64,000 nucleotides of DNA from Porphyromonadaceae bacterium (GTDB lineage Bacteria > Bacteroidota > Bacteroidia > Bacteroidales > Dysgonomonadaceae), in contig JAJFTO010000017.1 in NCBI GenBank assembly GCA_021372865.1, forward strand, positions 124,001-188,000. The letters are read 5' to 3'. Of the stretch, positions 1 to 9,168 are shown in pieces. Made by a program: the position numbers and the translations under genes. Every line of letters begins with the position of its first letter. Position 1 is the stretch's first letter. Below the pieces are notes generated by a model, which saw only the letters and a list, made by a program, of their open reading frames with translations, ran no database searches and was not told the DNA's origin.

Positions 1-274
1 GATACTCCTGTATTACTTTCATTTGTTCAATTTCTGGCTCTGCCAGATCGGGTCTGTTCTGCGCAGTATAAATCTCAGAACTATCTTTGCGCTGTTTTAC
101 CATTTTTTGCAGAATGGCGGTGACAGCCTCATCCGTAAGTTCACCAGATGTTCCCTTCGCCGTTTTTGCCTCCAGTAGCTCTTTCTTGATACCTCTCAAT
201 GCTTCCAGACGTGCTTTGTCTTTGGCAAGCATGGCTTTTTTTATAGCCTCGGTAATGATGTCCAATAATGTCAT
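1..274 (-). CDS. GatB/YqeY domain protein (3' end outside window)
   Basis: The 91 visible N-terminal residues match the start of the stand-alone YqeY family, which shares the tail domain of the GatB subunit of Asp/Glu-tRNA amidotransferase and is proposed to act on charged tRNA. Visible family features are an N-terminal helix (MTLLDIITEAIKKAMLAKDK) followed by a charged helix with RLEALRGIKKELLEAK and the segment ELTDEAVTAILQKMVKQRKD. It lies 52 bp downstream of ftsZ on the same strand and is probably cotranscribed. The start is the ATG at 274. The C-terminal half is missing because the window ends. The family call is firm; the molecular role is poorly known. Confidence 0.85.
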   Translation of the reverse strand, partial: MTLLDIITEAIKKAMLAKDKARLEALRGIKKELLEAKTAKGTSGELTDEAVTAILQKMVKQRKDSSEIYTAQNRPDLAEPEIEQMKVIQEY

Positions 275-326
275 ATAAATAATTTGTTATTTGTTCACTA
301 CTTTCACGTTAAAACTACCGAAAAAC

Positions 327-1619
327 TTAATCAAACAGTAATGTAGATTGTGGATGTGATTCGGACTGGAATATGCGGGGATTGAAATCGGATTCCCTTT
401 TGAAAACAGGGATTTTTTCCAGTGCCTCCAGAATCTTGTCGTCATCCAGCTCTTCGATGGTCAGTACAAACGGTTCCTGCTGATAATTGACGGTAGTAAG
501 CGTTTTTAATCCTGTTTTTCCGTAATATTTTTCTATCAGCTCTTTGTCCCGCCTTTCCTGTGCCAGCTTCTCATCCCGTTCAATCTGCTCCTGTATCTCT
601 TCGGCCCTAGTTTTCTCTTCCTGATGTTCCTTGATACCTGGAACACTGGTAATGGAAAATCCGGTAGCCAGCAGCGTCACCTTTACCTCTTCGCCAAGAG
701 ATTCTTCCACAGCGGCACCCCAAATCACTTCGATCTCCCTGCTGAACTTCGACATAAAATCGTGCAGCGCATTCATTTCCTCCATCATCAACGGTTCCTC
801 CTCACCGAAAGACAGATTGATGAGTATTTTCTTTGCACTGAACACATCGTTGTTATTAAGCAGAGGTGAATGCAGCGCATTCCTTATTGCGTCGTTGATA
901 CGATCTTCGCCTTTACCCAGGCCACTACTCATGATAGCCACTCCACCATCTTTCAATGTTGTGTTTACATCGGCAAAGTCGAGGTTCACATGGCCATGTA
1001 CAGTAATGATCTCGGCGATACTCCTTGCCGCGGTAGCAAGCGTGTCATCAGCTTTGGCAAAAGCATTGAGCATGGTCAGGTCGCTGTAAATATCACGCAA
1101 CCGTTCGTTGTTGATGACCAGAAGCGCGTCCACATTTTTTGCAATCTCCTCTACGCCCTTTAAGGCCTGAACAATCTTGCGGGGGCCTTCGAACATGAAA
1201 GGGATAGTCACAATACCCACGGTGAGAATGCCCATCTCTTTTGCCACACGCGCCACAACGGGTGCAGCCCCTGTTCCGGTTCCACCACCCATACCTGCGG
1301 TGATGAATACCATACGTGTACCGTCGCTCAACAGCTCTTCGATCATCTCCACACTTTCCTCGGCCGCCTGCTGCGCTACCTGGGGCTTATTCCCCGCTCC
1401 CAGACCACCTGTAGTATTTTCGCCAAGTTGTATTTTCATTGGCACGGGCGATTCCATCAACGCCTGGTGGTCAGTATTACACAGTGCAAAAGATACATCG
1501 TGTATCCCTTCCTGAAACATGTGGTTCACGGCATTTCCTCCGCCGCCTCCCACGCCAATCACCTTGATGATGGCATTGGTGTGGCTTTCAATCTGAAAAT
1601 CCAATATATCGTCGTCCAT
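327..1619 (-). CDS. ftsZ: Cell division protein FtsZ
   Basis: Tubulin-like GTPase that polymerises at mid-cell and scaffolds the divisome. The 430 residues show the N-terminal glycine loop (GVGGGGGNAVNHM, about residues 22-34), the tubulin signature GGGTGTG at 111-117, and a long charged linker rich in E, K and R (about 340-385). The extreme C-terminus ends in SHPQSTLLFD; the usual FtsA-binding tail is not obvious in its canonical form but may lie within the last 40 residues (KIPVFKRESDFNPR). It is the last division gene of the dcw cluster, 20 bp downstream of ftsA. The length is normal for Bacteroidetes, whose FtsZ proteins carry extended tails. Confidence 0.97.
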   Translation of the reverse strand: MDDDILDFQIESHTNAIIKVIGVGGGGGNAVNHMFQEGIHDVSFALCNTDHQALMESPVPMKIQLGENTTGGLGAGNKPQVAQQAAEESVEMIEELLSDGTRMVFITAGMGGGTGTGAAPVVARVAKEMGILTVGIVTIPFMFEGPRKIVQALKGVEEIAKNVDALLVINNERLRDIYSDLTMLNAFAKADDTLATAARSIAEIITVHGHVNLDFADVNTTLKDGGVAIMSSGLGKGEDRINDAIRNALHSPLLNNNDVFSAKKILINLSFGEEEPLMMEEMNALHDFMSKFSREIEVIWGAAVEESLGEEVKVTLLATGFSITSVPGIKEHQEEKTRAEEIQEQIERDEKLAQERRDKELIEKYYGKTGLKTLTTVNYQQEPFVLTIEELDDDKILEALEKIPVFKRESDFNPRIFQSESHPQSTLLFD

Positions 1620-1639
1620 TGCTTCTTAACTTTTCTCTG

Positions 1640-2968
1640 TTACTCATCCTCCTCTTCCGAAAAAATACCTCCCAAAACATCTTCTATCTTCGTGAAAAAT
1701 CCACCCTCTTGTTTCTCACTTTTCGGTTTCTTCTCCTTCTTTTCACTTTTCGATTTTTTGTTTTTTCCTGAAAACCAGCCGGATGAGGCAGGCTTGTTTT
1801 CTTCCTCATTTTTTTCGGAGCTGTCGGGGAGAGACAGTTCACAATCTTCATCGGCAAAGATCAGCATACCCAATGCGTGCGTAAATGCAGGATCATTGAT
1901 CAATTCGGGAGCATTGTTGATAAACGTTTTTTTCGCCACAGCCTTCCTAACCGGCATCTTTAACTTTTGAGCAAGATAGAGGTCGAGATTCTTCAGCTGT
2001 GAAGCACCTCCTGTGATGATCAGTCCCGCTCCAAGCTTTCCTTCGTAACCCGACAACATAATCTGTTCCTCTATATTGGCAATGATCTCATCGAGACGCA
2101 TGCCGATTACCTTATTTAATTCGGTCAGGTCGACATCCGGTTTCACTGCAAACGGCGAGGTAAAAAGGGGAGCATCCCTGTTCTCCATAGCACGGCCAAA
2201 TTTTATCTTCAGTTGCTCGGCATCGTTCTCTGTAAAGTTGAGCGCACTGATATCCCTGGTCAGGTTCTTGCCACCAAATGGGATGACCACCATCCGACGC
2301 AATATACCCCCTTTGTAGACTGAAACAGAGGACGTGCCAGCACCAAAATCAATGAAAACACATCCCAGCTCCTTTTCTTCCTCATTGAGACATATTTCAG
2401 CCGCCGCTGTCGGTCCTACAACAAAATCCACGATTTCCAGTCCCGTTTTGGCAACGATACTTTTTTCAATGTTGGACAACAAGTTGGGACGTCCTACGAT
2501 CAGCTCGTAACCTGCTTCAATCTGTGAACCGGTCACCCCTATGGGACTACGTTCCGGTTTGTCATCTATATAATATTCCACGTCGGCAACCCTGTAATTG
2601 CACATCATCTCGGGCTGAAACTTTTCGGCCGCCTTGTGCAGTTGGGCCACCACCTCTTCAGTAACCATTCCAGCTGTCAGATGTTTCATCTCATTGAATT
2701 CCAGGGTGTGCAGAGACTGTCCAGAAAGGGAAACATATACTTTAGCAATCTTGCGTCCCATGCTGTTTTCGAGCATCATCACCAGCTTGTGCACATTGGC
2801 TCCTACCTGCTCGATGTTATACACCACTCCTCTTCGAATTGAATTTCCGGCGTCAATGGAACCGCTGGCAAGAATAGATATCACGTTGTGCTCATTCTTT
2901 CGCCCCACAACCCCCTTGATCCGGGAGGTGCCCAGGTCAATTACTGCTATAAATCCTGAATGCGTCAT
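1640..2968 (-). CDS. ftsA: Cell division protein FtsA
   Basis: Actin-fold ATPase that tethers FtsZ to the membrane and recruits later divisome proteins. The N-terminus AVIDLGTSRIKGVVG is the first phosphate-binding loop; FIDFGAGTSSVSVYKGG and IITGGASQLKNL are the second phosphate and adenosine motifs. Residues from about 380 form a long low-complexity linker rich in Lys, Glu and Ser, ending in GGFFTKIEDVLGGIFSEEEDE, which may serve as the membrane-binding amphipathic tail. The linker is longer than in E. coli FtsA, as is common in Bacteroidetes. It lies between ftsQ and ftsZ. The start is the ATG at 2968. Confidence 0.96.
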   Translation of the reverse strand: MTHSGFIAVIDLGTSRIKGVVGRKNEHNVISILASGSIDAGNSIRRGVVYNIEQVGANVHKLVMMLENSMGRKIAKVYVSLSGQSLHTLEFNEMKHLTAGMVTEEVVAQLHKAAEKFQPEMMCNYRVADVEYYIDDKPERSPIGVTGSQIEAGYELIVGRPNLLSNIEKSIVAKTGLEIVDFVVGPTAAAEICLNEEEKELGCVFIDFGAGTSSVSVYKGGILRRMVVIPFGGKNLTRDISALNFTENDAEQLKIKFGRAMENRDAPLFTSPFAVKPDVDLTELNKVIGMRLDEIIANIEEQIMLSGYEGKLGAGLIITGGASQLKNLDLYLAQKLKMPVRKAVAKKTFINNAPELINDPAFTHALGMLIFADEDCELSLPDSSEKNEEENKPASSGWFSGKNKKSKSEKKEKKPKSEKQEGGFFTKIEDVLGGIFSEEEDE

Positions 2969-3067
2969 ATATTTGGTCGATGAACTTTTGGTTACATTCT
3001 TGTTCTACAAACATTCCGGGAATAGTTTTGTCTTCCCGTTCATTTCCTTTTCAAAACGGAAAACCTC

Positions 3068-3802
3068 TTATTCCCTTCTTGTGGCCACAACCTGATTGTC
3101 ATATTTCAGGTTGATCTCACGATATCGGTTCCATCCAACTACGTTCAATCCTTCCTGTACAAAAATGGCAAATTTAGCCAGTTTCGCCGGATAATCATCC
3201 AGACTTCCCAGAATGATTCGGAAATCGCCTGCCCGTGGTATCAGTACCACATCTTCATTCTCTTGCACCATTATCTGTTCTATCCAGGCATCCCAGTCGG
3301 GGTGATCATGGAGAAACATTGCGAAATCATACAATTCATTCTGTGAGAACTCCTCGTCAATGACGCCCGTAGCAATCGGCACGAAGACTGCAAAATTTGA
3401 AGAGAGCGGCATAATCTGTCGATCTTTATCGATATAAAAGCTACCTTTTGTATCTGAAATAATCCTTAATACCGGCTCACGCTGGTGAATAGATGCCACA
3501 ATATCCCCCCCTGCAGTAGTGAAAACCTCTGCTGATTTCACCAGTCGGTTTTTGAGAATGGTGTCACGAATGGCCAGCGTATTGATTTCACTGAATTTTC
3601 TACCCACGGGATAGAGATCATACCGCTTTACAAGATTCACAATATCTTCTGTTTCTACAAAACGTGTATGCAGACTGTCCTTGATAATCACTTCGAAACG
3701 TTCACATACATTGTCGCGTGATGATTTCCTGAAATAGGATACTGAAAAGATCAGATACCCTATTACAGCAACGGCAACCAATATGAGAAGTATTTTTTTC
3801 AA
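3068..3802 (-). CDS. ftsQ: Cell division protein FtsQ/DivIB, TTG start
   Basis: Bitopic divisome protein expected to bridge early and late division proteins. A single N-terminal membrane helix (LLILVAVAVIGYLIFSVSYF) precedes a periplasmic POTRA-like region and a C-terminal domain ending in YDNQVVATRRE. The 244-residue length fits. The start codon reads TTG, not ATG: an in-frame stop lies a few codons upstream, no ATG lies between, and a later Met would remove the membrane helix. A good -7 promoter element lies about 27 bp upstream, so ftsQ, ftsA and ftsZ could be transcribed separately from the mur genes. Sequence identity in this family is low, so the call leans on position and topology. Confidence 0.9.
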   Translation of the reverse strand: MKKILLILVAVAVIGYLIFSVSYFRKSSRDNVCERFEVIIKDSLHTRFVETEDIVNLVKRYDLYPVGRKFSEINTLAIRDTILKNRLVKSAEVFTTAGGDIVASIHQREPVLRIISDTKGSFYIDKDRQIMPLSSNFAVFVPIATGVIDEEFSQNELYDFAMFLHDHPDWDAWIEQIMVQENEDVVLIPRAGDFRIILGSLDDYPAKLAKFAIFVQEGLNVVGWNRYREINLKYDNQVVATRRE

Positions 3803-3828
3803 GCGCTTACCTGTTTGTTTACACTACG

Positions 3829-3836
3829 CAAAGATA
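3829..3836 (-). promoter_or_regulatory. Predicted -7 element for ftsQ-ftsA-ftsZ
   Basis: On the minus strand this reads TATCTTTG followed by C, a perfect match to the Bacteroidetes primary sigma consensus TAnnTTTG. It lies in the 71-bp murC-ftsQ gap, with the predicted transcript start close to the TTG start of ftsQ. No clear TTG appears at the -33 position, so the promoter may be moderate. Confidence 0.5.
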
Positions 3837-3873
3837 CATTAAGATGTAGAATAGCCTGCCGATTTTAAAAACA

Positions 3874-5256
3874 TTAATCATTTTCCACATACTTCTTCCT
3901 CAACAGTTTTTCAATGTCAGGAAGTAACCTGTCAATGTCCCCTGCACCAAAGGTCACAAGCACCTCCAGCGGTTTGTGCCGGAGCAGCTCCAACAATTCT
4001 TCTTTACGGCAGAGCTGTTTCTCAGGCGTAGTGATCCTCTCAAATATAATCTGCGAAGAAACGCCGGCGATGGGTTCTTCCCGCGCGGGATAAATATCCA
4101 GCAAAATCACCTCGTCGAGCAAAGAAAGGCTGTGTCCGAAATCAGCTGCAAAATCACGGGTGCGTGAATAGAGATGCGGCTGAAAAACGCCCGTTACTTT
4201 TCTACCGGGATAGAGTGCTTTGACCGAGTGGATGGCTGCAGACAACTCCTGTGGGTGATGTGCATAATCATCTATAAATACGATGTTTTTGGCTTTGATG
4301 TGAAAATCGAACCTTCTTTTTGCTCCTCCAAAAGTTTGCATGGCATGACGGACTTCCTCGTCCGTGACCCCGCATATTGTTGCCGCAGCGATGGCTGTCA
4401 CGGCGTTCTCAATATTTATCCTCACCGGTACCCCCAGGGAGATATCGGTAATTTTTTTTTCGGGTGATACAAAATCAAACAGGATCGTTCCGTCACCAAT
4501 CCGTATGTTTTCCGCATGATAATCACCCTCTTCCTCTCCGTAGGTCATGACGGTCACCGTCTCATTGGTCCGTGGCGTGATGGAGACTCCCTTTTTCATG
4601 ATCAGAAAACCGTGGGAACGAATAAGAGATGTAAACTTTTCAAAACTTTCCCGGTAGGCCTCCTCCGTACCGTAAATATCCAAATGATCGGGATCGGCAG
4701 AGGTAATGACGGCAATCCAGGGACGCAGCCAATGAAAGGATCGGTCATATTCATCGGCTTCTGCTACAGTAATGTTACTTTTGTCTGAAAGGAGCAGGTT
4801 GGTGTCGTAATTCTTCAGTATTCCCCCCAGGAAGGCATTGCAATCTACGTGTGACTGACGTAGCAAATGTGCAGTCATGCTTGACACGGTGGTCTTACCG
4901 TGTGTTCCGGCCACACAGATGGCATCACTCGTTTTCGTAATCTCTCCCAGCACCTGTGCCCTTTTCATGATGGTGAATCCCTGTTCGTTGAAAAAGACCA
5001 ATTCCCCGAGTGAAGCAGGCACGGCAGGTGTATATACCACCAGCGTTTTCTTTTTATTCCCGGTAAAAGCAGCCGGAAGAGATTGCACATGATCCACATA
5101 ATGGACAAAGGCACCTTCTTTTTGAAGAGCCTGCGTAAGCGGTGTCTCTGTACGGTCATATCCTCCTACCTTCTTTCCTTTTGAAAGAAAATAACGGGCA
5201 AGATTACTCATGCCGATTCCTCCGATACCGATAAAATAGATGTTTTCGTAATTCAT
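3874..5256 (-). CDS. murC: UDP-N-acetylmuramate--L-alanine ligase MurC
   Basis: Cytoplasmic ligase that adds L-Ala to UDP-MurNAc using ATP, the first step of stem-peptide synthesis. Its 460 residues show the N-terminal Rossmann motif IYFIGIGGIGMSNLARYFLS, the Mur-ligase P-loop VAGTHGKTTVSSMTA (about 115-129), the central EADEYDRSF motif and the C-terminal DDYAHHPQE motif typical of MurC/Mpl. Mpl is the main alternative, but the position between murG and ftsQ favours MurC. Its start overlaps the murG stop by 4 bp, which suggests translational coupling. Confidence 0.95.
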   Translation of the reverse strand: MNYENIYFIGIGGIGMSNLARYFLSKGKKVGGYDRTETPLTQALQKEGAFVHYVDHVQSLPAAFTGNKKKTLVVYTPAVPASLGELVFFNEQGFTIMKRAQVLGEITKTSDAICVAGTHGKTTVSSMTAHLLRQSHVDCNAFLGGILKNYDTNLLLSDKSNITVAEADEYDRSFHWLRPWIAVITSADPDHLDIYGTEEAYRESFEKFTSLIRSHGFLIMKKGVSITPRTNETVTVMTYGEEEGDYHAENIRIGDGTILFDFVSPEKKITDISLGVPVRINIENAVTAIAAATICGVTDEEVRHAMQTFGGAKRRFDFHIKAKNIVFIDDYAHHPQELSAAIHSVKALYPGRKVTGVFQPHLYSRTRDFAADFGHSLSLLDEVILLDIYPAREEPIAGVSSQIIFERITTPEKQLCRKEELLELLRHKPLEVLVTFGAGDIDRLLPDIEKLLRKKYVEND

Positions 5257-6353
5257 ACAACCACAATTTTTTCAATCTCATCCACGATACGGCGAGCAGA
5301 ATCGTGCTGTGCCAACTGTGCGATGTTGCGACTCAGGGTCATCCGCTGTGCGTCGTTTTTCACAAGAGAAAGAACCACGTCGAACAGCAATTTAGGTGCC
5401 AGCATATCGGAGACCATGACAGCCGCCTCTTTGTTTACCAATGCCTGTGCGTTCTTTGTCTGATGGTCTTCAGCCACATTGGGTGAGGGAACCAGCACGA
5501 CCGCCTTTCCGAGCAAACTGAATTCAGAGATAGAACCTGCGCCTGCACGGGAGATGATGAGGTCAGCTACTGAATAGGCATAATCCATCCGATGCACGAA
5601 ATCAAACAGGTGTATGTTGGGGGGAATTTTTCCGGCTTCGCGTAGTTGTTGCATCTCACTGAAGTAATATTTGCCACACTGCCAGATTACCTGTACGTCG
5701 TCCAGCGTCGCCAGTTTTGGAAAAGCATCCACAATACTGTTGTTGAGTGTGCGCGCACCCAAGCTTCCTCCCAGCATCAGAATCGTACGCTTGTTGGGGT
5801 CCAGCTGAAAATGCGCATATCCGTTTTGCCGGTTCTCCTCCGAAACGACCAAGTCTTGTCGACAGGGATTTCCGGTGAGCACGATTTTCTCTTTGGGAAA
5901 GAACTTTTCCATTCCTTCATAAGCCACGCAGATCACTGCGGCCTTTTGTGCCAGCAACCTGTTGGTAACCCCAGCATAGGAGTTCTGTTCCTGAAGTAAT
6001 GTGGGTACACCTTTTGCCGATGCGGCCTTCAATATGGGCCCACTGGCATAACCCCCTACGCCCACGGCAAGGTCGGGCTTAAAATCGGTAATGATCTTTC
6101 GTGCTCTTTGCATGCTTCTGAGCAGTTTGAACGTCACCGGAATATTTTTCAACAGATTCTTCCTATCGAATCCGGCTACCGGCAATCCGATGATCTTATA
6201 TCCCGCTGCCGGCACACGCTCCATTTCCATGCGGTCTTCCGCTCCCACAAACAGTATTTCTGCTTCGTTCCACCGTTCACGGATTGCGTTGGCGATGGAT
6301 ATGGCCGGAAAAATATGGCCTCCGGTACCTCCTCCACTGACAATTACCTTCAT
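5253..6353 (-). CDS. murG: Undecaprenyl-PP-MurNAc-pentapeptide N-acetylglucosaminyltransferase MurG
   Basis: Peripheral membrane GT28 enzyme on the cytoplasmic face that converts lipid I to lipid II with UDP-GlcNAc. The N-terminal glycine loop VSGGGTGGHIFPAISIA is diagnostic, and the C-terminal nucleotide-binding region has LGGSLGARTLN and ISRAGAGSISEFSLLGKA. At 366 residues it has normal length. Both ends overlap neighbours by 4 bp (ftsW upstream, murC downstream), so the three genes are probably translationally coupled. Confidence 0.97.
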   Translation of the reverse strand: MKVIVSGGGTGGHIFPAISIANAIRERWNEAEILFVGAEDRMEMERVPAAGYKIIGLPVAGFDRKNLLKNIPVTFKLLRSMQRARKIITDFKPDLAVGVGGYASGPILKAASAKGVPTLLQEQNSYAGVTNRLLAQKAAVICVAYEGMEKFFPKEKIVLTGNPCRQDLVVSEENRQNGYAHFQLDPNKRTILMLGGSLGARTLNNSIVDAFPKLATLDDVQVIWQCGKYYFSEMQQLREAGKIPPNIHLFDFVHRMDYAYSVADLIISRAGAGSISEFSLLGKAVVLVPSPNVAEDHQTKNAQALVNKEAAVMVSDMLAPKLLFDVVLSLVKNDAQRMTLSRNIAQLAQHDSARRIVDEIEKIVVV

Positions 6354-7735
6354 ACTTGATAAATTTCAAATTCCACTTTGTCTTCCAGATTACTGATCGG
6401 CTCTTTCAGTCCAGTATCATCGGATGTTCCGTGGGGTGTATCGTTATCCGCTTCATTTTGACCGCCATCGTGCTGTTCTGAAATGTCTTCCGTTTTCTTT
6501 TTGCCTATGCCAAAACGGTCGGCACTCAAAATCAGTCCGAAGTAGGCACAGGTAATCAGTGTGGATGTACCGCCGCGACTGACCAACGGCAGAGGCTGAC
6601 CTGTAACCGGAATCAGGTTCACAGCCACCGCCATGTTAATAAATGCCTGTGTGGAGAGCATCAGTGCCGACCCCAGTACAAGGTATTTTGGAAACATTTT
6701 ATCAGTTTTCCGGGCAATTATCCCGGAGCGGATCAGCAGAATCACGTAGAGTAACAGAACAAATATTCCGCCCAGCATTCCCATCTCCTCAATGATGATT
6801 GCATAAATAAAGTCGGAGTAAGCTTGCGGTAGGAAATCCCGCTCGGTACTGTTTCCCGGAAAGACACCCACCAGGCCGCCGTTGGCAATGGCGATCTTGG
6901 CATGTGCCACCTGATAATTTTCATCGGTGATATTGTAATATTCCTCCTCCGGCAGCTCTTTGTGTGCACCGAAGGTGGAGATACGGTTTTGCCACGTGCC
7001 CAGACGGTTTAAGGGTCCTGCATCGACCCATTTTTCCGGAATTACATTCAGCAGCAGCACGAACAATAGTACCATGGTAATGCCTGCGCCCGCCACCTTC
7101 AGTAGCCTGACCAGTCTCACATTTCCTATAAACATCAGGAGATAACAAACCCCGAATAACAACACCGCAGTAGAAAGATTGTCCATGGCGATGATGCCAC
7201 ACACGACCACCATCAATCCAATCATCCATTTAAAAAGGAGTCCGTCGTTCGTGCCATTCTGCTTGCTTAGAAGAAAGGCGATGGTACCCATCAGCGATAT
7301 TTTGGCTATTTCGGAAGGTTGGATGGTAAATCCCATGAAGGATATCCACCGGTCTGCTCCATTGACGCTCGTACCGATAAAAGGGGTGAGTACAAGCAGG
7401 ACAACAGCCCCCAGCAGGACGAATATCAGCAGTGAAAAAAAACGGTAAGGAATGTTGTGAATGAGAAGGATCACCCCCACACCGCCAATTAAAAACATGG
7501 CATGTCGAAGAATAGGTCCCCACATATTTTGCTGTCTGTAAACAATGGTGCTGGTAGCGCTGAATATTTCCACCAGCGAGATCACACAGAGAATGATAAA
7601 CACTGACCAGATCACCTTGTCTCCCTGAAAGATCTTCTGTAAGATGTCTTTCATTGTGATTCCAGGTTCTGCCGTGACCTCACCGGAAAGCATCGGTTCT
7701 TCTGTATGATTGATATCGTTTCCCATATTGTTCAT
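6350..7735 (-). CDS. ftsW: Lipid II polymerase FtsW (SEDS family)
   Basis: Polytopic SEDS glycosyltransferase that polymerises lipid II at the septum together with its partner transpeptidase FtsI. About ten hydrophobic segments are visible, with the SEDS motifs WISFMGFTIQPSEIAKISL and, near the C-terminus, PVTGQPLPLVSRGGTSTL. A hydrophilic tail of about 50 residues rich in D, E and G follows the last helix. The ATG at 7735 gives a 27-residue polar N-terminal extension; a Met at 7654 (MKDILQKIFQGDK) matches the usual family start and is a real alternative. The stop overlaps murG by 4 bp. Confidence 0.93.
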   Translation of the reverse strand: MNNMGNDINHTEEPMLSGEVTAEPGITMKDILQKIFQGDKVIWSVFIILCVISLVEIFSATSTIVYRQQNMWGPILRHAMFLIGGVGVILLIHNIPYRFFSLLIFVLLGAVVLLVLTPFIGTSVNGADRWISFMGFTIQPSEIAKISLMGTIAFLLSKQNGTNDGLLFKWMIGLMVVVCGIIAMDNLSTAVLLFGVCYLLMFIGNVRLVRLLKVAGAGITMVLLFVLLLNVIPEKWVDAGPLNRLGTWQNRISTFGAHKELPEEEYYNITDENYQVAHAKIAIANGGLVGVFPGNSTERDFLPQAYSDFIYAIIIEEMGMLGGIFVLLLYVILLIRSGIIARKTDKMFPKYLVLGSALMLSTQAFINMAVAVNLIPVTGQPLPLVSRGGTSTLITCAYFGLILSADRFGIGKKKTEDISEQHDGGQNEADNDTPHGTSDDTGLKEPISNLEDKVEFEIYQV

Positions 7736-7799
7736 CTCAAATTTTTCAACTTATCACGTTGATTCATTGATATATTGGCTCGTTGACACATTAACATTC

Positions 7800-9140
7800 T
7801 CACAGCCTTCTCACACACTCCCGGAACTGGTCGCCCCGGTCCTCATAATTTTTAAACAGGTCGAAGCTGGCGCAACAGGGTGAAAGCAATACCACATCCC
7901 CCTTTTCTGCCAGTTGATAGGCCGTGTCTACTGCTTCCTTCATGGAACCTGCTTCCCGTATCAGGGGTACTTTATCATCAAAGAAAGTGTGCAGTTTACG
8001 ATTGTCTTTACCAAGAAATATCAGGGCTCTGACCTTTGTCCGTACCAATTCTTCAATCTCTCTGTAATCATTCCCTTTGTCGGTACCACCCAGTATGAGC
8101 ACCGTTTTGGCACGCATGCTCTGCAGTGCGTACCAGCAGGAGTTCACATTGGTGGCCTTTGAATCATTGATATACTGTACGCCGCGTACGGTGGCCACCT
8201 TTTCGAGCCGGTGCGGTACCCCTTTAAAATCGGATAGCGATATACGTAACTGCTCGTCGCTGATGTCTATCAGCTTTGCCACTATACCCGATGCCAATGA
8301 GTTGTATACGTTGTGTAAACCCTCCAGAGCCAGTAATTCCAGTTCCATAGTGAATTCCCTTTCTTTCGCCTGAATAATGATCTTCCCGTTTTCGGTGTAT
8401 GCTACACTATTTTTCTTTTTTTGTTCTCCAAAAGGATACAGGGTAGCACCGGGCTGCAGTTTTTCAATTTCCCTGGTGACAATGGGGTCGTCGACCCAGT
8501 AAATAAATGCATCCTGCATTCTCTGATTGCGAACGATTCGCATTTTTGCATCCACGTAGTGCTGCATATCATGATCATACCGATCCAGATGGTCGGGAGT
8601 GATATTCAGCAGAACTGCGATATCTGCCCTGAAATCGTAGACCCCTTCCAGTTGGAAACTACTTAACTCCAGCACATAGTACTCATAATGTTCTTCAGCC
8701 ACCTGCCTGGCGAAACTCTTCCCGATGTTACCTGCCATCCCCACATTCAGTCCGGCCGATTTCAGGATATGATAGATGAGGCTGGTTGTTGTGGTCTTGC
8801 CGTTGCTTCCTGTGATGCAGATCATCTTCGCACTGGTATAGCGACCTGCAAATTCAATTTCAGAGATCACATGAATCCCGGCATTGCGTACTTTTTGCAT
8901 CAAAGGAGCTGTGTCAGGTATTCCCGGACTCTTTATAATTTCATCGGCCCTGAGTATGCGCTCTTCTGTATGACCGTTTTCTTCGAATTCGATTCCGTAA
9001 ACATTCAGTGTCTCACGATGCTTGTCCTGAAGGGGACCGTTGTCGGACAGGAACACATTAAATCCTTGTTTTACAGCAAGTATAGCAGATCCAACACCGC
9101 TTTCACCGCCACCAAGTACAACTATTGATTTACCGTTCAT
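7800..9140 (-). CDS. murD: UDP-N-acetylmuramoyl-L-alanine--D-glutamate ligase MurD
   Basis: Adds D-Glu to UDP-MurNAc-L-Ala in the cytoplasm. The 446-residue protein begins with a Rossmann-like region (IVVLGGGESGVGSAILA), then the P-loop ITGSNGKTTTTSLIYHIL, the LNITPDHLDRYDHD metal and substrate motif, and INDSKATNVNS in the C-terminal ATPase region. It lies between mraY and ftsW, the usual Bacteroidetes order. A 64-bp gap before ftsW holds no clear promoter or terminator. Confidence 0.96.
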   Translation of the reverse strand: MNGKSIVVLGGGESGVGSAILAVKQGFNVFLSDNGPLQDKHRETLNVYGIEFEENGHTEERILRADEIIKSPGIPDTAPLMQKVRNAGIHVISEIEFAGRYTSAKMICITGSNGKTTTTSLIYHILKSAGLNVGMAGNIGKSFARQVAEEHYEYYVLELSSFQLEGVYDFRADIAVLLNITPDHLDRYDHDMQHYVDAKMRIVRNQRMQDAFIYWVDDPIVTREIEKLQPGATLYPFGEQKKKNSVAYTENGKIIIQAKEREFTMELELLALEGLHNVYNSLASGIVAKLIDISDEQLRISLSDFKGVPHRLEKVATVRGVQYINDSKATNVNSCWYALQSMRAKTVLILGGTDKGNDYREIEELVRTKVRALIFLGKDNRKLHTFFDDKVPLIREAGSMKEAVDTAYQLAEKGDVVLLSPCCASFDLFKNYEDRGDQFRECVRRL

Positions 9141-9168
9141 CGTATCTTTTATTTAAATAAGTTCAATA

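Noticed and set aside
87-278. Small plus-strand frame at the left edge
   Set aside because: It is antisense to the YqeY-like gene, whose sequence is clearly coding on the minus strand.
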